From an uncultured Collinsella sp. (GTDB lineage: Bacteria > Actinomycetota > Coriobacteriia > Coriobacteriales > Coriobacteriaceae): DNA of 64,000 bases. The notes below the pieces were generated by a model. It did not search any database, was not told where the DNA came from, and worked only from the letters and a program-made list of their open reading frames with translations. How positions within the stretch are numbered: position 1 is the stretch's first letter; each line of letters begins with the position of its first letter. Shown here piece after piece: positions 1 through 7,102 of this stretch. The stretch spans positions 62,001 through 126,000 of the forward strand of contig CAUBPS010000002.1 in the NCBI GenBank assembly GCA_958437935.1. Direction: 5' to 3'. A program made the translations under genes and the position numbers.

Positions 1-1170
1 GAGCTCCAAGCGGTCCATTAGAAGCGGAACGGGGTATAGCGGATTGGCCTCGGCATCGGCATGCGCCGCCATCTCGGGAATGTCAGAGCGGCGAATGCCC
101 GAGACATATTTGGGGATTCCCAGGGCCTCGTTCATGCGGTCGACCCAATCGATAAAGGCCTCGGCCGCAAGACTATCCTGCGCGGTAGCCGGCGCAATGC
201 CCGCCATGTGAGCAAGATCGGCAAGCTTGGGGGCGGCGGCGTCACCATAAGCGCGAAGCATGTGCGGCAGGATGATCGCGTTGGCCAAACCGTGCGGAAT
301 TCCGTATCGGCCGCCCAAACTGTGCGCGATGGCATGCACATATCCGACATAGGAGCGGGTAAACGCAACGCCCGCCTTATACGCCGCCAAAAGCATATTG
401 CGACGAGCGCACATGTCGTCACCATGCTCATAGGCCTCGAGCAAATTGTCGTGGATAAGCTGCACCGCCTGTCGCGCCATCTTGCGCGTATAGGGCGTGG
501 TGCTTCGCCCGATAAAGGCCTCAACGGCATGCGTCAGGGCGTCCATGCCCGTCTGCCCCGTAATGGAAGCGGGCAAGCCGCACGTAAACTCGGGGTCGTG
601 GACTGCAAAACGCGGGATGAGCACAAAGTCGTTAATGGGGTATTTGTAGTGCGTCCCGTCATCGGTAATTACCGCCGCAAGCGTGACTTCGCTTCCCGTA
701 CCGGCGGTAGTGGGAACGGCGATGAGCAGCGGCAGGCGACGATGAATCCGCAGCAGGCCGCGCATCTTGTTGATGGGCTTGTTTGGCTGCGCAATGCGTG
801 CACCCACGCCCTTGGCGCAGTCCATGGCCGATCCTCCGCCAAAGCCGATAATGGCCCGGCAGGCACTCTCTCGATACAGGGACGCCGCTTCCTCCACGTT
901 TGAAACCGTGGGGTTTGTACGCGTTTCGGCATAGACCGTAACGCCAATCCCCCTGGATGCGAGCGCCGCCTCGAGCGGTGCCGTGAGCCCCAGACGGGCA
1001 ATGCCGGGATCCGTCACGATAAGGACCTTCTGGATCGAGCGCTTTTGAAGCACCGCGGGCACATCCTCGGCATGCTCTAAAATGCGCGGCTCGGTATAGG
1101 GCAGGATCGGCAATGCAATGCGAAAAACCGTCTGATATGTTCGGCACCAGGCACGACGGGCTAGATGCAT
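1..1170 (-). CDS. Iron-containing alcohol dehydrogenase (C-terminus cut by window edge)
   Basis: Metal-dependent (group III) alcohol dehydrogenase, a cytosolic NAD(P)-linked enzyme interconverting short alcohols or diols and aldehydes. Residues 111-120 form the nucleotide-binding GGGSAMDCAK loop. All four expected iron ligands are visible: Asp210 and His214 in GMDALTHAVEAF, His279 in GYVHAIAHS and His293 in GIPHG; His283 is the usual catalytic histidine. 390 codons are read before the left edge and the family has about 380-400, so only a few C-terminal residues can be missing. The ATG at 1170 has GGAG 8 bases upstream. The inverted repeat TGTTGA-TAGG-TCAACA (1189-1204), just upstream of the start, is a candidate operator. 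The substrate cannot be told from sequence. Confidence 0.93.
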   Translation of the reverse strand, partial: MHLARRAWCRTYQTVFRIALPILPYTEPRILEHAEDVPAVLQKRSIQKVLIVTDPGIARLGLTAPLEAALASRGIGVTVYAETRTNPTVSNVEEAASLYRESACRAIIGFGGGSAMDCAKGVGARIAQPNKPINKMRGLLRIHRRLPLLIAVPTTAGTGSEVTLAAVITDDGTHYKYPINDFVLIPRFAVHDPEFTCGLPASITGQTGMDALTHAVEAFIGRSTTPYTRKMARQAVQLIHDNLLEAYEHGDDMCARRNMLLAAYKAGVAFTRSYVGYVHAIAHSLGGRYGIPHGLANAIILPHMLRAYGDAAAPKLADLAHMAGIAPATAQDSLAAEAFIDWVDRMNEALGIPKYVSGIRRSDIPEMAAHADAEANPLYPVPLLMDRLEL

Positions 1171-1188
1171 AAAGGAAACTCCTTCATT

Positions 1189-1204
1189 TGTTGATAGGTC
1201 AACA
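1189..1204. promoter_or_regulatory. Candidate operator of the alcohol dehydrogenase gene
   Basis: Perfect 6-bp inverted repeat TGTTGA-TAGG-TCAACA, 19 bases upstream of the alcohol dehydrogenase start codon. Its position suggests a regulator site; no cognate regulator is identifiable. Confidence 0.35.
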
Positions 1205-1360
1205 TTTGCTCGCCCGATTGTACTCAGCAAAGATCGCAGACGGCCTCCCAATCGTTAATCAATCAACATCTTCATATCTCGAAATTGTTTTATTAAAAAT
1301 CATTCCTAATAGGCTTCACATTTGGTTGCATTTATGGATAATAGAACTCGTCAAGACGCA

Positions 1361-1391
1361 CGTCCGGAGAGGGCCCTTACGGGACCGGACG
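1361..1391 (+). other. Leader hairpin upstream of rubrerythrin
   Basis: CGTCCGG and CCGGACG form a perfect 7-bp stem around a GC-rich loop, ending 36 bases before the rubrerythrin ATG. There is no U-run, so it is not an intrinsic terminator. It may stabilise the mRNA leader or be a binding site. The rest of the gap 1171-1426 is AT-rich and probably holds the divergent promoters. Confidence 0.35.
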
Positions 1392-1426
1392 AGCGCACAA
1401 TCGCCATCGATCGAAAGGATCGAATC

Positions 1427-1987
1427 ATGAAGTTTGTTTGCCCCGTTTGCGGTTATGTGGAAGAGTTCGACGGCGACCAGCTGCCCGAGGACTTCAAGTG
1501 CCCCCAGTGCGGCGTTCCCGGTTCTCGCTTCCTGAAGCAGGAGGAGGGTCAGCTCGAGTGGGCTGCCGAGCACGTCGTGGGCGTCGCCAAGATGGAGGGC
1601 GTCTCCGAGGACATCGTTGCCGACCTGCGCGCCAACTTTGAGGGCGAGTGCTCCGAGGTCGGTATGTACCTGGCCATGGCTCGCGTCGCTCATCGCGAGG
1701 GCTATCCCGAGATCGGCCTGTACTGGGAGAAGGCTGCCCACGAGGAGGCCGAGCATGCCGCCAAGTTCGCCGAGCTCCTGGGCGAGGTCGTGACCGACTC
1801 CACCAAGAAGAACCTCGAGATGCGCGTTGAGGCCGAGAACGGCGCCACCGCCGGCAAGACCGATCTTGCCAAGCGTGCCAAGGCCGCCGGCCTCGATGCC
1901 ATCCACGACACCGTGCACGAGATGGCTCGCGACGAGGCCCGCCACGGCAAGGCTTTCGCCGGCCTGCTCAAGCGCTACTTTGGCTAA
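1427..1987 (+). CDS. Reverse rubrerythrin (N-terminal rubredoxin plus diiron domain)
   Basis: Rubrerythrin reduces hydrogen peroxide in the cytosol of anaerobes. In this 186-residue protein the rubredoxin iron site is N-terminal (Cys5, Cys8, Cys25, Cys28 in CPVCGY and CPQCG) and the four-helix ferritin-like diiron domain follows. That is the reverse of the classical order and typical of the reverse rubrerythrins of obligate anaerobes. Diiron ligand motifs are NFEGECSE, EEAEH and DEARH. The reading frame is open upstream to 1322, but the ATG at 1427 places the first rubredoxin cysteine at residue 5, as in the family, and follows AAAGGA. A strong terminator follows directly, so the gene is probably monocistronic. 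An oxidative-stress role is inferred from the family. Confidence 0.95.
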   Translation: MKFVCPVCGYVEEFDGDQLPEDFKCPQCGVPGSRFLKQEEGQLEWAAEHVVGVAKMEGVSEDIVADLRANFEGECSEVGMYLAMARVAHREGYPEIGLYWEKAAHEEAEHAAKFAELLGEVVTDSTKKNLEMRVEAENGATAGKTDLAKRAKAAGLDAIHDTVHEMARDEARHGKAFAGLLKRYFG

Positions 1988-2021
1988 GCCAACCGCCTGA
2001 GACATAACCTCAAGCTCGATG

Positions 2022-2053
2022 AGGCCCGGACCGTATTGGTTCGGGCCTTTTTC
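2022..2053 (+). terminator. Rho-independent terminator of rubrerythrin
   Basis: AGGCCCGGACC pairs with GGTTCGGGCCT (one G-U wobble) around a short loop and is followed by TTTTTC. Confidence 0.9.
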
Positions 2054-2117
2054 GTGCCTCACGAACTTGTTAACGCCCTGAAATAGGACCGTCTTCGGCA
2101 TCGGCTTCTCGTCAAAA

Positions 2118-2240
2118 CTAAGTGAGTAGACTTTTTGGAACTTGCCGAGCAGACCATCCATATCACTTTATAAAGCCGCAGGTAAATGCCTTGTTGCAAA
2201 ACGACCTAGTCGCCAAAGTGACAAAAGTCTACTCACTTAG
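2118..2240. repeat. Terminal-inverted-repeat element, copy 1 (MITE-like)
   Basis: A 123-bp segment bounded by a perfect 18-bp inverted repeat: CTAAGTGAGTAGACTTTT at 2118-2135 and its exact reverse complement at 2223-2240. The interior aligns without gaps over most of its length with copy 2 at 3539-3657 in the same orientation, including the shared stretches CGAGCAG, CCGCAGGTAAAT and TCGCCAAAGTG. No transposase is encoded. The right arm contains the stop codon and last three codons of the neighbouring minus-strand gene. It resembles a non-autonomous mobile element or an abundant structured intergenic repeat. Confidence 0.8.
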
Positions 2241-3356
2241 ATTCGCAGCCGCCCACGATCGAGCCATTTTGTGTCTAACGGGCATCTTTCCGTCGATTAC
2301 TCCCAATTTTGTCCAGTCAATGAATAGTTCAGACCGGAGTAATATCTCAGCCCTTTGCTCATCCGAGCTTTTATCACGATATTCAGCATCGAGCATCCTG
2401 CATATGGCCTTAACGATCGCGCGGAATCTATCCTCATCCGATATCTGTCTGTGTGTCAGGAGAAGCACATCGTAGCCCATGGCCTGAAGGGCCGTCATGC
2501 GGTCAGCGTCACGCAAGCCATCCCCTGCGCGTCCGTGCGAGGCCTTTCCCTGACATTCAATGGCCACCTGTCGCCTACCGTCCGGTGAAGAAAGAAGTAG
2601 GTCGATATATATACGGGACTTTCCCACAATCGCTCGAGCACTTGTGCCTAGCATCACTTCAACATTAAGCTCTATGTCGCAAAAACCTTCGCCTCCCAGG
2701 GATCGCGGCAGTGCAAGTAGCAAATACGCCTCGACCTCAAAAGGCGACGCGGCACCCAATGGAACGAGTTGCGATACCGCCATAAATCTATTGCCGTAAC
2801 GCATCCCGCAAACATCTGAACAAAAACGGTCAAGGTCTCCGCCCAAAACCAAAGCGTCTCGACGCCATAAATTTGAGGCGGTGCCGTCCTCGGACGGGCA
2901 GCGCACCCAACCGAACGTTGTCGAAATCGCGCCCGAATCAATTGCACGCGAAAGCTCCGCCTCAAGTGCCGCCGGCAGAGCGCACACCGCAAACAAGCCA
3001 CACATCTCCGCCAATACCAAAAGAAGCTGGAGATCCGTCAGGTGCCGCGACATGATGAATGCCGTCAGTAGAGGAGACGTAATCAAAAACCCATGCTCCG
3101 TTTCCAGCACGGATTCCCTGGGAAGCTCACCAAGAAACAGCCGCTGCCTAATGCTGGCTGGACAAGTCCGTTTGTTTCTCGTCCGAACCAATGTATACAA
3201 CGGAAAACCGAGCGCGACCGCAGCCGTCGGGTTGCGGGCGAGATCATATCGCTGCCGGTCTTCTTCCGGTCGTGGAAGCGGCGGACACAAAGCGCGGACT
3301 TGAGGAGGCAAACGCCAGTACCTAAAAGCCGATATGTCACAAAGTAAATCCTTCAT
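2229..3356 (-). CDS. Hypothetical protein with C-terminal PD-(D/E)XK nuclease-like domain
   Basis: A 375-residue protein not recognised as a named family. The N-terminal two thirds show no motif I can name. The C-terminal ~110 residues resemble the restriction-endonuclease fold of DUF559/Vsr-type proteins: a strand with Asp (IYIDLLL), then VAIECQG (the E-x-Q variant of E-x-K), a SHGR segment, a conserved RDADRM-like helix, then GYDVLLLTHRQI. This is fold-level inference; activity is unproven. The ATG at 3356 has no clear ribosome binding site. The stop codon lies inside the terminal inverted repeat of the 3' element, so the last residues Leu-Ser-Glu are supplied by the repeat. Two direct copies of that element flank the gene, suggesting acquisition as cargo. 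Confidence 0.6.
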   Translation of the reverse strand: MKDLLCDISAFRYWRLPPQVRALCPPLPRPEEDRQRYDLARNPTAAVALGFPLYTLVRTRNKRTCPASIRQRLFLGELPRESVLETEHGFLITSPLLTAFIMSRHLTDLQLLLVLAEMCGLFAVCALPAALEAELSRAIDSGAISTTFGWVRCPSEDGTASNLWRRDALVLGGDLDRFCSDVCGMRYGNRFMAVSQLVPLGAASPFEVEAYLLLALPRSLGGEGFCDIELNVEVMLGTSARAIVGKSRIYIDLLLSSPDGRRQVAIECQGKASHGRAGDGLRDADRMTALQAMGYDVLLLTHRQISDEDRFRAIVKAICRMLDAEYRDKSSDEQRAEILLRSELFIDWTKLGVIDGKMPVRHKMARSWAAANLSE

Positions 3357-3439
3357 AGGCACAGGAAAACACGAATTTCAACCCAGTCAGTCACGCATTG
3401 GCGCGAACGCACCAAAAATGGCGCCGAACGGACTGCCAA

Positions 3440-3505
3440 GTTTTCAACAGCACTCCCCAACTGGCCAAAAGCTTGCCGAGAGCTGGACGAAGCCCTGTTG
3501 AAAAC
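3440..3505. repeat. Inverted repeat in the gap between the two elements
   Basis: GTTTTCAACAG (3440-3450) and CTGTTGAAAAC (3495-3505) are perfect 11-bp arms around a 44-base interior that can itself pair partly (CCAACTGG with GCTGG). TTTTTT follows 6 bases later on the plus strand, so it could terminate plus-strand transcription. It lies upstream of the nuclease-like gene and is not part of the 120-bp elements. Confidence 0.5.
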
Positions 3506-3538
3506 CCCATTTTTTCTCATGCAGGAGCTTTGCGCGGC

Positions 3539-3657
3539 AAGTGAGTAGACTTTTTTGAACATCCCGAGCAGGCCGGTCATCCTGCTTTTCAAAACCGCAG
3601 GTAAATAGCTTGCTACAAAACTGCCTGGTCGCCAAAGTGCTAAAAGTCTACTCACTT
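3539..3657. repeat. Terminal-inverted-repeat element, copy 2 (MITE-like)
   Basis: Same orientation and length class as copy 1, with perfect 16-bp ends (AAGTGAGTAGACTTTT at 3539-3554, reverse complement at 3642-3657) and a diverged but gap-free interior. The right arm contains the stop codon of pdxR (Pro-Lys-stop), just as copy 1 contains the stop of the nuclease-like gene. So both copies sit exactly at the 3' ends of minus-strand genes. Confidence 0.8.
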
Positions 3658-5088
3658 AGGTTGCAGAGTGCCCCCCATTAGCTGCAATTCCAAGGTTGTT
3701 AGTACTTTTGGACTCAGATCGTCATACTGAACAAGAATTTGAGTTGTGTTTTCAGGGACAGATGCGCCATCGGCACACCAAAAACAGTCACCGATATCGA
3801 TAAAAGGGATGCTCGAGCGCGTGAGGGCCCGTGCAAAAGTGCTTCCGCCCGTTCTACGCTCCGCAACCACGATACAGTAAAGGCCCGCGTCTGCATGCTC
3901 GATCGAGACTTCCCCTGCCGGAAATGCCTTCCGTACAAGCGCCACTAGGCCATCACGCGCCTCGCGGGCACGAACGCGCACGCGGTTCACATGACGCTCG
4001 TAATCACCCGATTCCAGCAAGCGAGCCAATGCAACTTGATCTATGGAGCTAACCGACGAGGCGTAAAAACCAAGGTCGCGCCTAAACCGCTCCATCAGCT
4101 CGTCGGGCAACACCATGTACGCTAGGCGCAACGCCGAAGACAGGCTCTTCGAAAACGTGTTGGTGTATATAACCGACTGGGCGGCATCGATCGACGCGAG
4201 CGCGGGAATCGGCTTCCCGGCAAGGCGAAACTCACAATCAAAGTCATCTTCGATGAGATACCGACCTGGTCGCTCGGCGGCCCAGCTCAGAAGCGCATAG
4301 CGACGCGCAATGCTCGTCACAAGGCCGGTCGGATACTGATGGGACGGCATCAGGTGAAGGACATCGGTCCCGCTTTTCTGCAGAGTGCTCAAGTCCACGC
4401 CCTCATCATCCAACGGGATATGTCGAACTTTGCAGCCCATAGCCTGATAGATACGCGTCAGACGCAAATAGCCCGGATCCTCAACCGCATACACCTTGTC
4501 CGCGCCAAGCAACTGAACCAACATGGTATCGAGCAGCTGGGCGCCCGCACCGATAACGATGTTGTTGGGGTCGACATTCATACCCCTTGTCCCGTGCAGA
4601 TGGTGAGCAATTGCACGTCGCAGCCGAGCAGTGCCCTGCGCCGGTGCGGGCGAAAAGATTTCGCGCTCGTCTTCGGATGCCAGCGTCGCCCGTAGCGCGC
4701 TTTGCCAAAGCCGCGCCGCCTCCAAAGCAGAAGGAGAAAGCGCATCGAATCGCTCGACCTGTCCGTTGACATCATGCACGCTGGGGCCCACAGAGACGGC
4801 ATCTCGGTCGATGCCCTCCGCAGCCGAAGCCAAAACCGGTGCATCCGGAAGCTCGCAAGCGTAGTAGCCACGACGTGGTATTGAGCAAATATAGCCCTCA
4901 GCGAGTAACTGGCTATATGCATTCTCGATGGTAATAACACTGATTCCCAGATGACTGGCAAAGGCGCGCTTAGACGGCAAATGCTCCCCCGCCACAATGC
5001 GTCCAGCTACGATATCATCTCGAATTTGCTGGTAAACATACTCATAGAGCGATGCTTCGCCGCGTTTTTCCAAATTGTAGTCAAGCAT
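3652..5088 (-). CDS. pdxR: MocR/PdxR-type transcriptional regulator of B6 synthesis
   Basis: A 478-residue two-domain regulator. An N-terminal GntR winged helix (about residues 10-75, with LPSKRAFASHLGISVITIENAY) is joined to a class I aminotransferase-like domain that binds PLP as a sensor; NTFSKSLSSALRLAY holds the PLP-lysine region and IEDDFDCEF the cofactor Asp region. MocR proteins next to pdxS-pdxT normally activate those genes when PLP is low and repress themselves. The gene is divergent from pdxST with a short shared promoter containing a repeated site. The ATG at 5088 is preferred because AGGTGA lies 7 bases upstream; an in-frame ATG at 5121 lacks a ribosome site. The stop lies within a repeat arm. 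Symbol assigned by context. Confidence 0.88.
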   Translation of the reverse strand: MLDYNLEKRGEASLYEYVYQQIRDDIVAGRIVAGEHLPSKRAFASHLGISVITIENAYSQLLAEGYICSIPRRGYYACELPDAPVLASAAEGIDRDAVSVGPSVHDVNGQVERFDALSPSALEAARLWQSALRATLASEDEREIFSPAPAQGTARLRRAIAHHLHGTRGMNVDPNNIVIGAGAQLLDTMLVQLLGADKVYAVEDPGYLRLTRIYQAMGCKVRHIPLDDEGVDLSTLQKSGTDVLHLMPSHQYPTGLVTSIARRYALLSWAAERPGRYLIEDDFDCEFRLAGKPIPALASIDAAQSVIYTNTFSKSLSSALRLAYMVLPDELMERFRRDLGFYASSVSSIDQVALARLLESGDYERHVNRVRVRAREARDGLVALVRKAFPAGEVSIEHADAGLYCIVVAERRTGGSTFARALTRSSIPFIDIGDCFWCADGASVPENTTQILVQYDDLSPKVLTTLELQLMGGTLQPK

Positions 5089-5099
5089 GAGCCTATCAC

Positions 5100-5145
5100 C
5101 TGACCTTATTAAGTCATTCAATCTGGTATTAGTCTGACCTTGTAA
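5100..5145. promoter_or_regulatory. Direct-repeat operator in the pdxR-pdxS intergenic region
   Basis: CTGACCTTRTWA occurs at 5100-5111 and 5134-5145, 34 bases apart (about three helical turns). Tandem direct repeats are the usual MocR/PdxR binding pattern. The right copy overlaps the -35 element of the pdxS promoter, the left copy overlaps the pdxR start region. Confidence 0.6.
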
Positions 5146-5168
5146 TTATCTCGAAAACTGAGTATTTT
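5140..5168 (+). promoter_or_regulatory. pdxS promoter
   Basis: TTGTAA (5140-5145) and TATTTT (5163-5168) are separated by 17 bases, 66 bases before the pdxS ATG. The weak -35 overlaps a PdxR repeat, consistent with activation. Confidence 0.55.
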
Positions 5169-5233
5169 GTCATACCCAGCTCCCCGATAGGATGTTCCGT
5201 CAAGCAATGCACATGCCAACCAAGGGAGCAACC

Positions 5234-6124
5234 ATGGCAGAACAGAACAGCAAGGCCGACCGCGTCAAACTCAATCGCGAGCTCGCGCAGATGCTCAAGG
5301 GCGGCGTCATCATGGACGTTACCACGCCCGAGCAGGCACGCATCGCCGAGGAGGCAGGCGCCTGCGCCGTCATGGCCCTCGAGCGCATCCCGGCCGACAT
5401 CCGTGCCGCAGGCGGCGTCTCGCGCATGAGCGACCCCAAGATGATCAAGGGCATCCAGGAGGCCGTCTCCATCCCCGTCATGGCCAAGTGCCGCATCGGT
5501 CACATCGTCGAGGCGCAGGTCCTTCAGGCCATCGAGATCGACTACATCGATGAGTCCGAGGTTCTCTCCCCTGCCGATGACGTCTATCACATCGACAAGA
5601 CCCAGTTTGACGTGCCGTTTGTCTGCGGCGCCCGCGATCTGGGCGAGGCGCTGCGCCGTGTTGCCGAGGGCGCCACGATGATTCGCACCAAGGGTGAGCC
5701 GGGTACGGGCGACGTCGTTCAGGCCGTGCGTCACATGCGCAAAATCCAAAAGCAGATCCGCGACGTTGTTGCCCTGCGCGACGACGAGCTCTTTGAGGCA
5801 GCCAAGCAACTGCAGGTTCCGGTCGAGCTGGTGCGCGAGGTCCATGCCACGGGTAAGCTTCCCGTCGTGAACTTTGCCGCCGGCGGCGTAGCGACCCCCG
5901 CCGACGCCGCGCTGATGATGCAGCTGGGCGCCGAAGGCGTCTTTGTCGGCTCGGGCATCTTTAAGAGCGGCGACCCCGCCAAGCGCGCAGCCGCCATCGT
6001 CAAGGCCGTGGCAAACTTCACCGATGCCAAACTCATTGCCGAGCTTTCGGAGGACCTGGGCGAGGCCATGGTGGGCATCAACGCCGACGAGATCGAGATT
6101 ATCATGGAAGAGCGCGGGCGCTAG
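5234..6124 (+). CDS. pdxS: Pyridoxal 5'-phosphate synthase subunit PdxS
   Basis: Lyase subunit of the DXP-independent PLP synthase. It condenses ribose 5-phosphate, glyceraldehyde 3-phosphate and ammonia (from PdxT) into pyridoxal 5'-phosphate in a cytosolic 12+12 complex. The 296-residue TIM barrel is full length. Asp28 (IMDVTTPEQA), Lys85 (PVMAKCRIGH) and Lys153 (IRTKGEPGTG) match the catalytic residues, offset by four from the Bacillus numbering. The ATG at 5234 with GGGAG 5 bases upstream is chosen over in-frame ATGs at 5192 and 5213. pdxT follows 20 bases downstream. Expected to be regulated by the divergent PdxR. Confidence 0.98.
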   Translation: MAEQNSKADRVKLNRELAQMLKGGVIMDVTTPEQARIAEEAGACAVMALERIPADIRAAGGVSRMSDPKMIKGIQEAVSIPVMAKCRIGHIVEAQVLQAIEIDYIDESEVLSPADDVYHIDKTQFDVPFVCGARDLGEALRRVAEGATMIRTKGEPGTGDVVQAVRHMRKIQKQIRDVVALRDDELFEAAKQLQVPVELVREVHATGKLPVVNFAAGGVATPADAALMMQLGAEGVFVGSGIFKSGDPAKRAAAIVKAVANFTDAKLIAELSEDLGEAMVGINADEIEIIMEERGR

Positions 6125-6144
6125 TCCAGCAGAAAGGATCGCAC

Positions 6145-6732
6145 ATGAGCGATTATGCAGACCAAACGGTCGCCGTGCTGGCGGTCCAAGGCGCTTTTGC
6201 CGAGCACGAGACAAGACTAGCCGAGCTTGGCGCACACTGTATTGAGCTGAGGCAGGCGCCTGATTTAAAGCAGGACTTTGACCGTCTGGTACTTCCCGGC
6301 GGCGAGTCTACCGTTCAAGGGAAGCTGCTTGATGAGTTGGGCATGCTCGAGGAGCTTCGTGCCCGCATCTCTGAAGGCATACCCGTCCTGGGCACCTGTG
6401 CCGGCCTAATTCTGCTGGCTCACGACCTTGCCGCCCATGACGATAAGGGCACGCCGCGTTTGGCAACCATGGATGTACTTGTCGAGCGCAATGCCTACGG
6501 CAGGCAGCTCGGCAGCTTTCGAACCAAGGGGCAGCTAGCCGGCATCGACGGTGAAGTGCCACTGACGTTTATCCGCGCGCCCCGCATCGTCGAGGTCCAC
6601 GGCGACGCCAAGGCCTTAGCGAAAGTCGACGGCCGTATCGTCGCCGCCCGTCAGGGCAGCCAGCTCGGCGTAACCTTCCACCCCGAACTCGACGAAGACA
6701 CCCGCCTCCACGAACTGTTCCTACAAATGTAG
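6145..6732 (+). CDS. pdxT: Pyridoxal 5'-phosphate synthase glutaminase subunit PdxT
   Basis: Class I glutamine amidotransferase that hydrolyses glutamine and channels ammonia to PdxS. The 195-residue protein has the PGGEST oxyanion motif (51-56), nucleophile Cys85 in GTCAGLIL and the His179/Glu181 pair in FHPELDED, so the catalytic triad is complete. AAAGGA lies 9 bases before the ATG. It follows pdxS by 20 bases in a two-gene operon. Downstream is a 366-bp convergent gap filled with palindromes, some of which probably terminate this transcript. Confidence 0.98.
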   Translation: MSDYADQTVAVLAVQGAFAEHETRLAELGAHCIELRQAPDLKQDFDRLVLPGGESTVQGKLLDELGMLEELRARISEGIPVLGTCAGLILLAHDLAAHDDKGTPRLATMDVLVERNAYGRQLGSFRTKGQLAGIDGEVPLTFIRAPRIVEVHGDAKALAKVDGRIVAARQGSQLGVTFHPELDEDTRLHELFLQM

Positions 6733-6772
6733 ACAGAGTAGAAACGAGTGTGGATTTTCGGGCACATAACAA

Positions 6773-6840
6773 ATGAGAGTGGATAATCTCCCACTTTGAA
6801 CTTGAATGCAGGCTCAAACCGGGAGATTATCCACTCTCAT
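6773..6840. repeat. Perfect 20-bp inverted repeat downstream of pdxT
   Basis: ATGAGAGTGGATAATCTCCC (6773-6792) and its exact reverse complement (6821-6840) flank a 28-base spacer; ACATA/TATGT extends the pairing outside with mismatches. There is no U-run. This is the first of four stacked palindromes in the 6733-7098 convergent gap, which holds no gene. Confidence 0.8.
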
Positions 6841-6846
6841 GCTATG

Positions 6847-6900
6847 TAGTCGTTGGGTGTTCTTAAACGACTAGTCAAACAAGAACGTCCCCAACGACTA
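6847..6900. repeat. Palindromic repeat of the GTCCC family (copy near pdxT)
   Basis: TAGTCGTTGGG pairs with CCCAACGACTA (11 bp). Inside, GTTCTT can pair with AAGAAC, and GACTAGTC is self-complementary. Read on the minus strand, GTTGGGGACGTTCTTG then TGACTAGT matches the element at 51314-51344. Confidence 0.7.
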
Positions 6901-6953
6901 TCTTTTAGCAGGTCTGGATCATGGCAATGTCGATGTTTTGGCACCGACAGCGA

Positions 6954-7053
6954 GCGCCCACCAGAGCGAACAAATTGGCATGAAAAGAGGACGGCATAGA
7001 CCTTCTGGTCATGCCGTCCTCTTTGAATGACAAGTTGTCGCTCTGGTGGGCGC
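6954..7053. repeat. Nested 100-bp palindrome in the pdxT/RGG-gene gap
   Basis: Outer arms GCGCCCACCAGAGCGA (6954-6969) and its exact complement (7038-7053) enclose an inner stem AAAGAGGACGGCAT/ATGCCGTCCTCTTT (6984-6997, 7011-7024) closed by GACC-TTCT-GGTC. The inner stem ends in CTTT and may act as a bidirectional terminator. The outer arms make a much longer cruciform than a terminator needs. Confidence 0.75.
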
Positions 7054-7063
7054 GCAGCGTCAA

Positions 7064-7102
7064 CTAGTTACGCGGTTTGGTAAAACCGCGTAACCCAACT
7101 AG
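7064..7102. terminator. Hairpin overlapping the 3' end of the RGG-protein gene
   Basis: GTTACGCGGTTT and AAACCGCGTAAC are perfect 12-bp arms around GGTA, flanked by CTAG/CTAG. The stop codon of the minus-strand gene (7099-7101) lies in its outer edge. No clear U-run, so termination is inferred from position. Confidence 0.5.

Noticed and set aside
2118..3657. Similar short peptides (…GLLG-F-KVYSL…) read on the minus strand of both repeat copies
   Set aside because: The shared frame follows from the gap-free DNA similarity. Copy 1 has an internal stop and many differences fall at first and second codon positions, so there is no sign of selection for protein.
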